Source: Streptomyces sp. SirexAA-E (GTDB taxonomy: Bacteria > Actinomycetota > Actinomycetes > Streptomycetales > Streptomycetaceae). Taken from it: DNA of 64,000 bases. Where the stretch lies: assembly GCF_000177195.2 (NCBI RefSeq), contig NC_015953.1, forward strand, positions 6,510,001-6,574,000. The letters are read 5' to 3'. Position numbers and translations under genes: made by a program. Positions 51,716-60,180 of the stretch are shown here, piece after piece (position 1 is the stretch's first letter; the number at the start of each line of letters is the position of its first letter). The notes beneath the pieces were generated by a model that was not told the DNA's origin, searched no databases, and worked only from the letters and a program-made list of their open reading frames with translations.

Positions 51716-52408
51716 TTGTCAAGGGCATCCGTCGAGGCTGTCGATACCATGCGGGACATGACCGACGAGCCGAAACGTCCAGCGCACCACCGGGAGCCCC
51801 GGCAGGCCCGCAGCGCCGCGACACTGGCTCGCATACTTCAGGCGGCCGAGGAGATCGCCTCCTCTTCCGGTCTGGACGAGATGACGGTCAGCGGGGTCGC
51901 CGAACACGCCGGTGTCGCCGTCGGCTCGATCTACCGTCGCTTCGAGGGCAAGGAGCAGCTGGTCACCGCCCTGACGGAGCGAATGCTGGAACGGCGCGAG
52001 GAGTACGTGGCCGAGCGACTACGCGCCGCCGAGCCGTCACTCCCCGGCGTCGTGGACGCCTATGCCGACGCGCTGCTGCAGTCCTTCGCCGACAGCGGCA
52101 ACCTCTTCCCGGAGCTGATGCGCGCACGGGGAAGCAGCGCCTTGGACCGCGGAGCCCGCACGATCACCGAAATCCACCGCCTCCTGCTGGAAGCGGCGGC
52201 TCCCTACGCCCACCAGATCCGCCGCTCCGACCCGGAGGCGGCGCTGGACACCGTGGCCCGCGCCCTCCTCGGCGCCTGCTTCCACAACTCCGTACGGCCC
52301 GATCCCGCCACCGGGGAGACGGCCCGACGACGGTACGCGGACGAACTGGGCGACATGGCGGTCGCCTACCTCCTCACTCCCGACCGCCGCCGTACCACCC
52401 GCACCTGA
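51716..52408 (+). CDS. TetR-family transcriptional regulator
   Basis: About 230 residues, with a helix-turn-helix in ARILQAAEEIASSSGLDEMTVSGVAEHAGVAVGSIYRRFEGKEQL order and a helical ligand domain. The TTG at 51716 is placed because GGGGAG lies 8 bases upstream; ATGs at 51749 and 51758 are in frame and would shorten the protein by 11 or 14 residues, all before the DNA-binding domain. It is divergent from the unrecognised gene and shares a perfect palindrome with it. Confidence 0.87.
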   Translation: MSRASVEAVDTMRDMTDEPKRPAHHREPRQARSAATLARILQAAEEIASSSGLDEMTVSGVAEHAGVAVGSIYRRFEGKEQLVTALTERMLERREEYVAERLRAAEPSLPGVVDAYADALLQSFADSGNLFPELMRARGSSALDRGARTITEIHRLLLEAAAPYAHQIRRSDPEAALDTVARALLGACFHNSVRPDPATGETARRRYADELGDMAVAYLLTPDRRRTTRT

Positions 52409-52539
52409 AGCGCCCAGGAGACCGGTGGCCGCACCGGCGGGCCGCCGCGCTGCCGGGTCCCGACCCGCGCCATGCCGTCGGCCGGAGACGAGCCGCGACG
52501 CCGTCCCGTCCTGTTGGCGCTCCGGCCTCGGGCTTCCCG

Positions 52540-55055
52540 TCAGCGCTCCCGCCCGCGCAGCACCGCCCGCGCCGGGAAGGCGACGGCGAGCAGGGCGAGG
52601 CCGACCGCGCCCGCGACGAAGGACCCGTACACGAGCGGCGGCACGTACGGGGTCCCGTCGGTCAGGCCGCGCACCATCGGGAACAGGGTGGCCGCGGCGA
52701 TGGCCGTGCCCAGGACGACGCCGGCCACCGCCACCAGCAGGCCCTCCCAGCGCAGCATGTCCATCACCTGGCGCCTGGTGGCGCCGACGAGGCGGAGCAT
52801 GCCGAGCTCACGGCGCCGGTCGAAGACCGCCATCACGAGGGTGTTGACCGCGGCGACGGCGGCGAAACCGCCCAGGACCGCGGCCATCGTGTAGTTGGCC
52901 CAGGCGTTGAGCTCGCGGTCGGTCGTCCGCTCGACCGCGTAGCCGGACGCGTCGGCGACCGTGCCCAACGGGGCGAGGGCCTGCGCGTCCCCGCCCCGGA
53001 CCAGCAGCGTGCTGTCGAAGCCCGAGGTGACGTGGGCGGCCAGGGACGCGCGGTCCATGGTCACGGCCGCGAGGCCGAGCCCGCGGCCGTACACCGCCAC
53101 GACCTCCGGGGCGGCCCGGGTGCCGTCCGGGAGGTACATCGGCAGCTTGTCGCCGACCGTGACCTTCGCCGACGCGGCGAGTGTGCTGCCGACGGCGATC
53201 CGGCCCTCACCGACACGGTCCAGGCTGCCGCTGCGCACATCGAGGTCCTGCACCTTCGCGAGCCGCGTCCCGGAGCCGGTGATCCCCTGGGCCGCCGAGT
53301 GCTGGAGCCACCGGTCCCCGCCCGACCCGACGGGCACGAGTACCTGCGTGTCCAGCAGGCCCACGGCCGCCTCGACACCGGGTGCGCGGGCGGCCCGGTC
53401 GACGGCGTCGGCGCTCAGCCCGGCGGGATGCGTGACGACGTGGTCGGCGGTGACGCCGTCGCGCAACTGCTCGGCGGCGACGTAGCTCTCACTCGTGTGC
53501 ATGAAGGCGAGCGTCGAGGCGAAGGCCATGGCGAGCACGAGGGGAGTGATCGCGGAGGCGGTCCGGCGGGCGTGCGTACGGGAGTTGGCGGCGGCGAGCT
53601 CCGGCGCGGCACCCCGCCCGCGCAGCGGTAGCCCGAGCAGCGTCACGCACAGCCACGCCGTCGGCGGCCCGAGCAGCGCGACGGCGAGCATGAACAGCAT
53701 GACGACGCCGAGGGCTGCGTCGGCCGCGTCCTCCCCGGCCGAGCGGGCGGCGAAGACGGTGAAGAACCCACCGCCGACGAGGGCGCTCAGCCCCAGCAGG
53801 GTACGGATCACGCCCGGCCGCAGCCGCTCGACCGACGCCTCGGTGAGCGCCTGCCCCGGCTTGATCCTGGCGGGTCGGCGGCCGGCCGCCCAGCCGGCGG
53901 TGAGCGCGGTCAGCAGCCCCGTGCCGACGGCGACGACGAGCGGGATCCAGGAGACGCGCAGCTCCACCGGATCAGGGACGGCCCCCCGGTCCTTCAACTG
54001 TCCGAACCACCAGTGCGCGAGCCCGATCCCGGGCAGACAGCCGAACAGCCCGGCGAGCGGCGCGACGAGCAGCCCCTCTGAGGCGACCGCACGGCGGATC
54101 TGCCGCGGGGTGGCGCCGACGGCGCGCAGCAACGCGAACGCCTGGGCGCGCTGAGCGACGGACAGCGCGACCGTGCCGGACACGGTGAAGACGGCGACCA
54201 AGGCGGCGATCCCGCCGAAGGAGCCTCCGAGCCCGGTGAGCGTCTCCCGGGCGTATCCGAGCCCGCGGTCCTCGACGGCACCGCGGTCGTCACCGGTGTA
54301 CACCCTGGCGCCGGACCCGGCGAGTGCCCCCCTCAGACCGGAGGCGAGGGCACCGGTGTCCGTACCGTCCTCCGCCAGGACGGCGATGGCGTCGGCCTTG
54401 CCGGGATGCCCGGCGAGTGCGGGAGAGCCGGCATCGGCGAACCAGCCGGTGCCGTCCCCGCTCGCGTCTCCGGCCAGGTCTCCGGCCACGTCTCCGGGCC
54501 CGGCCTTCGCCAGCCCGGAGACGCGGAACCCGGCGCGCCCGGCGGCCGTTTCGAGGGTGACGGTGTCACCGACACCGGCCTTTGCGGCCCGCGCGGCGAC
54601 GGCGTCGAGCACGACCTCGCCGGCACCGGGCGCGGACCCGGAGGTCAGCGCGGTGCCGGTGAAGGCGTGCGACCCCCAGCCGTGACCCGTCAGCGCACCG
54701 TCGCCCCGGCGCACCGGGAACGTGAAGTCCGGCACCGCCGCCTTCACGCCGGGCACCCGGGCCGCCTTGCCGGCCGACGTGACGTCCACGCGCGCCGTGT
54801 CCGGCAGCGGGTACGCCGACTCGGAGCGGCTGTCACCGCTGCCCGTGACGAGACGGGCGTACTGGTCCGCCGCCGCGACGACCGGCGCCTTCGCGTAACG
54901 CACCGCCGGCACCGACGCGCGGGCGCCCGTCTCCAGGAGGATGCCGCAGGCCGAGACGATGACCGCCGCCATCATCAGCGCGACGAAGGTGCCCGCGAAC
55001 GAAGCGGGTCTGAAGCGCACGGCCGCACGGGCGAGGCCGTTGGGGACCAGCCTCC

Positions 55056-55059
<4 letters not shown>
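52540..55059 (-). CDS. FtsX-like ABC transporter permease (MacB type)
   Basis: An 839-residue membrane protein with two FtsX-type modules. There is a membrane segment near the N terminus (TFVALMMAAVIVSACGIL), a large extracytoplasmic region, three segments around SLSVAQRAQAFALLRAVGATPRQIRR, a second extracytoplasmic region, and three final segments with RRELGMLRLVGATRRQVMDML. The two LLRAVGAT/LRLVGAT motifs are the ATPase-coupling sites. Members move or sense lipids, peptides or antibiotics at the outer face. The GTG at 55059 overlaps the ATPase stop by 4 bp. The frame stays open upstream but inside the ATPase gene. Confidence 0.9.
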
Positions 55060-55871
<812 letters not shown>

Positions 55872-56361
55872 GTCCGTCCCTCTCGCGATCTCGTCGAGCC
55901 GATAGCCCGAAGCTACGGATCACGGCCGTCGCGGACCATGGCGGTTGCAGGCGGATCCGGGGTGGGGACAACCCGAGGCCGCGCGGGGGGCGGGCGGGAG
56001 GACACACCCGAGATGAACCGGAGCCTCAGGGAACGGGCTTCATCCCCAGGCCGACGACGGCCACCACCGCCAGGACAGCCGTTCCGGCGGCGCCGGACAG
56101 CGTGGCGCGCCGCCGCGTCCGCCCGCCCCCGGCCTCTCTCGGACCCTTCACGTGCCCCCGCGTACCGCCCGCGCGACGCCCCAAGTACCGGTGCCGACGG
56201 GCCTTTCACCCGGTCGTGGGCCCGCAACGGTACGGGCCGGTGGCGGGGCGGGAGCCCCGGCAGCCGTCCCCGCGACGGCGCGTTGGGCGCACGCCGTGCG
56301 GTGAGGTCCGGCAAGGTGTCCTTGTTGCGATTCACCCCAACTGTCCTGATGAGGAACAGTC
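55872..56361. other. Intergenic region, 490 bp, little recognised
   Basis: A divergent region between the ABC pair and the GT-C-like gene, so it must hold both promoters. It is GC-rich with overlapping open frames on both strands, most with Arg/Pro-rich nonsense composition. The only stretch with protein-like character is the small leftward frame at 56026-56151, listed separately. Confidence 0.5.
56026..56151 (-). CDS. Possible small membrane peptide
   Basis: A 41-residue frame with a GTG start: an Arg-rich N terminus (TRRRATLSG) followed by one hydrophobic stretch (AAGTAVLAVVAVVGLG) and a short tail. This looks like a single-pass or signal-anchor peptide, but the Shine-Dalgarno is only a G-run and no homologue is recalled. 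It would be expressed toward the ABC ATPase gene. Confidence 0.2.
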   Translation of the reverse strand: MKGPREAGGGRTRRRATLSGAAGTAVLAVVAVVGLGMKPVP

Positions 56362-57882
56362 ATGCGCGTCGTCACGGCCCCCCGTCCGACACCACCGGCC
56401 GCGCCCGCCCGAACCGACCGGCAGGCGCGCCGACCGCTGCCGTGGCTGATCACGGTCGCCGTGGTCTTCGTCGCCGTGCAACTGGCCGTGGTCGTGCCCG
56501 GATCGGGGCTGGCGTGGGACGAGACGGTCTACGTCAGCCAGGTCGGCGGCCACGCCCCGCCCGCCTTCTTCAGCGCCCCCCGGGCCCGCGGCACCTCCTA
56601 CCTGGTGGCCCCCGCCACCGCCCTCACCGCGTCCACCGCCTTCCTGCGGGTCTACCTCGCCGTGCTCTCGGCCACCGCCCTCGTCGGCGCCCTCTGGGTC
56701 TGGCGCACCCTGCTCCCCACCCCCGTCCTCGTCTGCGCGGGCGTGTTCTTCGCGGGGCTGTGGCCCACGCTGTTCTACGGCTCGATGGCGATGCCCAACC
56801 TCTGGTGCGCGCTCGGTGCGCTGGCCGGCGCCGGATGGGTCGCCCGCGCCGTGGTCGGCCGGGCAGGGCGCGCCGAACTGCTCGGGGCGAGCGCGGCCGT
56901 CGCGGTCGTCACCCTGTTGCGACCCGCCGACGGGGTGTGGCTGGCCCTCCCGTTGCTCCTCGTCGCGGTGCGCCGGCCGACGATGCTCGCGGCCCTGGCT
57001 GCCGGGCTGCTCGCCGGGTGCGCGCCCTGGATCGTCGAGGCGTTCGCCCACCACGGCGGACCGGTGGCTCGGCTGCACCGCGCCGGCGAGATCCAGGGCG
57101 GACTGGGCTGGGACATCGCCGTCGACGACCAGGCGAAGGCCCTGGAAGGTCGCACCCTGTGCCGGCCCTGCGACATCCCGTGGAAGCGGCCGGGCACCGC
57201 GGTGTGGTGGGCCGCGCTGCCGTTCCTGACCGTCGGCGGGGTCTTCGCCGCGCGCCGGGCGGGCCGGGGAGGCGCGGCGGTGGTGGCGGGCGCGACCGCG
57301 GTGTCGCTGGCGGTGCCGTACCTGTTCCTGATCGCCTACGCGGCACCGCGCTTCCTGCTCCCCGCCTACGCGGTGCTGGCCGTGCCGGTGGCCGAGTGCG
57401 CGGTGTACCTGACCACCCGGGTGCGGCGCGCCGGACGGCCCGTCGGGCTCGTCGCCCTCGCCCTCGCCCTCGCGGGGCATCTCGCCGTCCAGCTCCAGGT
57501 CCTGAGCAGGGTGGCCGCGAGCAGCCACTCCACCAGCGCCGACTACACGGCCGTCGCCGGCGCGCTCCACCGGCTGGGGGTGCGCCCGCCGTGCGTGATC
57601 AGCGGGGAACAGGCCGTGCCGATCGCGTACTACGCCGGCTGCGCCTCGCGCCAGACGACCGGCCACGACGCCCGCACCACACCCGCCGCCGTCCGGGCTG
57701 CCGCGCGACGGGTGCCGACGGCCGTGCTCGTGGCGGGCGACGCCGCCCGGCCGCCTTCGTACGCGCGCGGCTGGCGCCGCGAGTTCCTGGCCCGGACGCG
57801 CGGCGCAGGGCCGTACACCGGGTACCTGTCCGTGCCGGTCGGTTCCCCCACGTCGAACGGGGGCCTCGGCACCCGCCGTTGA
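56362..57882 (+). CDS. Polytopic membrane protein, GT-C glycosyltransferase-like
   Basis: A 506-residue protein with about nine to ten membrane segments. Between the first and second segments is GLAWDETVY, with an acidic residue where PMT/ArnT-type GT-C enzymes keep their catalytic Asp, and the following extracytoplasmic loop fits that fold. A soluble C-terminal part (about 395-506) contains ADYTAVAGALHRLGVRPPCVISG, as in actinobacterial mannosyltransferase-like proteins. GAGGAAC precedes the ATG. It may transfer a sugar from a polyprenyl phosphate donor at the outer membrane face. No linked glycan genes are visible. Confidence 0.7.
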   Translation: MRVVTAPRPTPPAAPARTDRQARRPLPWLITVAVVFVAVQLAVVVPGSGLAWDETVYVSQVGGHAPPAFFSAPRARGTSYLVAPATALTASTAFLRVYLAVLSATALVGALWVWRTLLPTPVLVCAGVFFAGLWPTLFYGSMAMPNLWCALGALAGAGWVARAVVGRAGRAELLGASAAVAVVTLLRPADGVWLALPLLLVAVRRPTMLAALAAGLLAGCAPWIVEAFAHHGGPVARLHRAGEIQGGLGWDIAVDDQAKALEGRTLCRPCDIPWKRPGTAVWWAALPFLTVGGVFAARRAGRGGAAVVAGATAVSLAVPYLFLIAYAAPRFLLPAYAVLAVPVAECAVYLTTRVRRAGRPVGLVALALALAGHLAVQLQVLSRVAASSHSTSADYTAVAGALHRLGVRPPCVISGEQAVPIAYYAGCASRQTTGHDARTTPAAVRAAARRVPTAVLVAGDAARPPSYARGWRREFLARTRGAGPYTGYLSVPVGSPTSNGGLGTRR

Positions 57883-57890
57883 ACGGCGGG
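57872..57890. terminator. Terminator overlapping the GT-C-like stop codon
   Basis: CCCGCCGTT and AACGGCGGG are perfect 9-bp complements around one base, with the TGA stop inside the hairpin loop region. It lies between convergent genes. Confidence 0.65.
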
Positions 57891-57967
57891 GCAAGCGGCG
57901 GGCCCGTGTCACCCGACCGGCGTGCGAACCTCGTGGAGCCGGCCACGGGACGCCCGCCGGACCGCCG

Positions 57968-58786
57968 TCAGAGTGGTGACGGCCCTGCCTCATGAGTCGC
58001 GCTCTCAACCAGCGTGGCCAGGGCCGACGCCAGAGCGGGCAGGCCGGGGCCCGCCGGGCCGCCCGGCTCGCTCATGTACCCGTCGCGGCGGATCTCGATC
58101 ATCAGGGCGCAGACCCGGCGGTCCGTCCCGTAGTGCTTCAGCGGTACATACGTACCGGGGAAAGGGCTGTCGAGCCCCGTGTCCCCGAAACCGGCGAACG
58201 CCTCCCGCGCGCGGGCCAGGAGCCAGGGCGGGGTGTGGAAGCGGTCGGTGCCCAGGCACACGGCGGGCCGCGGGCCGTCGCCGTGCAGCTCGTACGGGAG
58301 CGCGGCGGTCGGATACGAGTGGACGTCGATGACGACCGCGCGCCCCGTCGCGGCGAGCCGTGCGTCGACCGCCGCCGTCATCGCCCGCGCGTACGGGTGG
58401 AAATAGCGGTCGAGCAGCGGTGCCGCGTCATGGCCGGGCGGACGGAGGCGTTCGCGGTGCGTGGTGTGCGTGTACACCGCGCCCATGCCCACGGCCGCCA
58501 TCTCCTCCCGGTCGTCCGGGAAGCGTTCCGGGTCGACGACCAGCCGCGACAACTGGTTGACGAACCGCCAGGGACGGTCGGCGCGGGCGGTGGCTGCCAG
58601 GGCGGCGAGTTCGGCGGTGTGGGCGTCCGTGATGTGGTCGAGCTCCTCCGCCAGCGCCGCGTCGTCCAGCACCAGGGCGTCGCGCACGGCGTCGGGGACG
58701 ACCCGGGAGGAGTGGGGCACGTGCAGCAGGACCGGGGACGCGGGTGCGCCGGGGAGGAGTACGTACGGGCGGGGGTCGGTGCTCAA
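57968..58786 (-). CDS. N-formylglutamate amidohydrolase family protein
   Basis: A 272-residue zinc hydrolase of the HutG/FGase superfamily that cleaves N-formyl or N-acyl amino acids. VLLHVPHSSR, ELDHITDAHT, IDVHSYP and ALMIEIRRDGYM hold the expected His/Asp/Glu metal ligands. The TTG at 58786 was chosen because AAGGA stands 7 bases upstream and the protein then starts just before the first strand. The 26 upstream codons look non-coding. No histidine-degradation genes are nearby, so the substrate may not be formylglutamate. Confidence 0.87.
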   Translation of the reverse strand: MSTDPRPYVLLPGAPASPVLLHVPHSSRVVPDAVRDALVLDDAALAEELDHITDAHTAELAALAATARADRPWRFVNQLSRLVVDPERFPDDREEMAAVGMGAVYTHTTHRERLRPPGHDAAPLLDRYFHPYARAMTAAVDARLAATGRAVVIDVHSYPTAALPYELHGDGPRPAVCLGTDRFHTPPWLLARAREAFAGFGDTGLDSPFPGTYVPLKHYGTDRRVCALMIEIRRDGYMSEPGGPAGPGLPALASALATLVESATHEAGPSPL

Positions 58787-58827
58787 CGGCGGGTCCTTGG
58801 GTCCTTGGCTGTGTCGGAGTCGGAGGA

Positions 58828-58918
58828 CACGGCGGGGCGGGCCGGGCCGTGCCCGATTCTCCACCCCGCCGTGCCCGTCGCCCGCCCCCGTCGCCCGCCC
58901 GGTCGCCCGCCCCGCCGT
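58828..58918. terminator. Hairpin and short tandem repeat downstream of sortase gene
   Basis: CACGGCGGGG (58828-58837) pairs perfectly with CCCCGCCGTG (58864-58873) around a GC-rich inner hairpin, a likely terminator of the leftward sortase operon. It is followed by three copies of a roughly 13-bp unit, GTCGCCCGCCCCC, to about 58918. Confidence 0.55.
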
Positions 58919-58930
58919 CGGCTCTGCCGG

Positions 58931-59545
58931 TCAGCGGAGCGTCGCGTACACGATCAGGTTGTCCACGGGGTGCCCCTCGGCGTCGAAGTCGCCGTCACAG
59001 GTGATCAGACGGAGCACGCGCTCCCCGGTCGCTCCGTAGACCTTCTCGGTGGGGAAGCCGTCCTTCTTGACGGTCTCCTTCGCGGTGACCGTGAAGTGGG
59101 ACTCCTCGCCCGCTCCGTCGGACACCGTGATGTCCGCGCCCTTGGCGATCTTGTGCAGATCGTGGAAGACGGCCCTGCCGAACCGGGTGTCGTTGTGCCC
59201 GATGAGCACCGCCGCCCCCGGCTCGCCCGGGACGGCCCCGCCCGCGTACCAGCCGGCCGTCATGCCCTTCTCGGCGGGCGGGACCTCCACCGTGCCGTCC
59301 TGGTTGAGCCCCAGCCGCATCAGCGTGCTGTCGATCCCGACCGACGGGACCGTGACCCGCGTCGGGGCCGGTGCCTTGGGAGAGTCCGGTGCGTGCGCCG
59401 TCTGCGCCGGGCGGGTGGGGGAGGGAGTCCCGGCGGACGCCTCGGGGGCATCGGCCGCGCCGCAACCGGTGAGCGGTACGAGCAGCAGGCCGGCCGCTGC
59501 CGCGAACAGGGCGATCCGCGACGGCACGTGCGGTGTGAAGGACAT
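58931..59545 (-). CDS. Class-F-type sortase, predicted lipoprotein
   Basis: A 204-residue transpeptidase with the catalytic set H117 (IGHND), C183 (ITCDG) and R204, the very last residue (VYATLR). The signal peptide ends in a lipobox LTGC (C28), so it is probably a lipoprotein, followed by a Pro/Thr/Ala-rich linker to about residue 62. Actinobacterial class E/F sortases attach proteins to peptidoglycan or process pilin-like substrates. The gene immediately upstream on the same strand encodes a small wall-anchored-looking protein, a likely functional partner. Confidence 0.9.
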   Translation of the reverse strand: MSFTPHVPSRIALFAAAAGLLLVPLTGCGAADAPEASAGTPSPTRPAQTAHAPDSPKAPAPTRVTVPSVGIDSTLMRLGLNQDGTVEVPPAEKGMTAGWYAGGAVPGEPGAAVLIGHNDTRFGRAVFHDLHKIAKGADITVSDGAGEESHFTVTAKETVKKDGFPTEKVYGATGERVLRLITCDGDFDAEGHPVDNLIVYATLR

Positions 59546-59635
59546 GGGTACTCCGGGGCGGTGAGCAGGCGAGGGTGGGCAGAGCAGGGATGCGGATGGC
59601 GCCGCCCCTCGTGGGGCGGCGCCATCGGGAGGGGA

Positions 59636-59992
59636 TCAGCCGTTGCGCTGCGCGGCGGACCTGCGGCGCACCACGAGGGTGCCCGCGCCCGCCAGCAGGA
59701 TCGCGCCGGCCGCCGAGCCGTACAGCGCGGTCGCGTCGGTCGACCCGGCCGGACGCTCACCGGCGTCCACGCCACCGCGCGGCACCGCGCCGGCCGGCAC
59801 GGGCTCGGCCGCGGCCGGGGGCTCGGTGGACTCGGCGCGCTGGGAGTCGGGCACGGGCGTGGGGGCGTTGACGCTGTCGGCGGGCACCGGAGAGGGAGCG
59901 CTGTCGGCGACGGCCACGGCGGACGGAAGCAGAACCGCGCCCAGGGCGGTGGCGGCCAGGACCGCGGTGCGCAGGGTCGGGCGAAGGGACAT
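59636..59992 (-). CDS. Small secreted protein with C-terminal anchor, sortase-linked
   Basis: A 118-residue protein: signal peptide (about 1-29, ending AVAVAD), a Pro/Ala/Glu-rich middle, then a hydrophobic helix (AAGAILLAGAGTLVV) and a basic tail (RRRSAAQRNG). This is the tripartite end of a sortase substrate, but no LPXTG-like motif is visible; the stretch before the helix reads RPAGSTDATALYGS. It may use an atypical signal or simply be a membrane-anchored helper. GGAG lies 6 bases before the ATG. It probably shares an operon with the sortase 90 bp downstream. Confidence 0.75.
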   Translation of the reverse strand: MSLRPTLRTAVLAATALGAVLLPSAVAVADSAPSPVPADSVNAPTPVPDSQRAESTEPPAAAEPVPAGAVPRGGVDAGERPAGSTDATALYGSAAGAILLAGAGTLVVRRRSAAQRNG

Positions 59993-60057
59993 GAAGAACT
60001 CCGATTCCAGCCCGGCGTGGGTGGAGCCGACGCGCGGACGCGCGCCGGATGCCGGGC

Positions 60058-60099
60058 ATGGCCCCAGACTGGGCCGGAGTTGTGAGAAACCTGTCAGGT
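60058..60099. promoter_or_regulatory. Hairpin and ACCTGTCAGGT palindrome between kinase and wall-protein genes
   Basis: A GGCCC/GGGCC hairpin near 60060-60076 may end the leftward two-component operon. ACCTGTCAGGT (60089-60099) is a perfect 5-bp inverted repeat about 100 bp before the wall-protein start, with CTCACAACTC next to it on the reverse strand. It could be a binding site of the neighbouring response regulator. Confidence 0.3.
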
Positions 60100-60180
60100 A
60101 GCCATGTTCATCGCATCAAGGTCCGCCGCGGCCCGCCGTGTCACTGCCCGGTGTCGTCCGTCGCACCGGTCCCGTTCGTG

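Noticed and set aside
55913..56335. A 140-codon reverse frame in the ABC/GT-C intergenic region
   Set aside because: Very high Arg/Pro/Gly content, no ribosome-binding site, no family resemblance. A short hydrophobic peptide in another frame is slightly more plausible.
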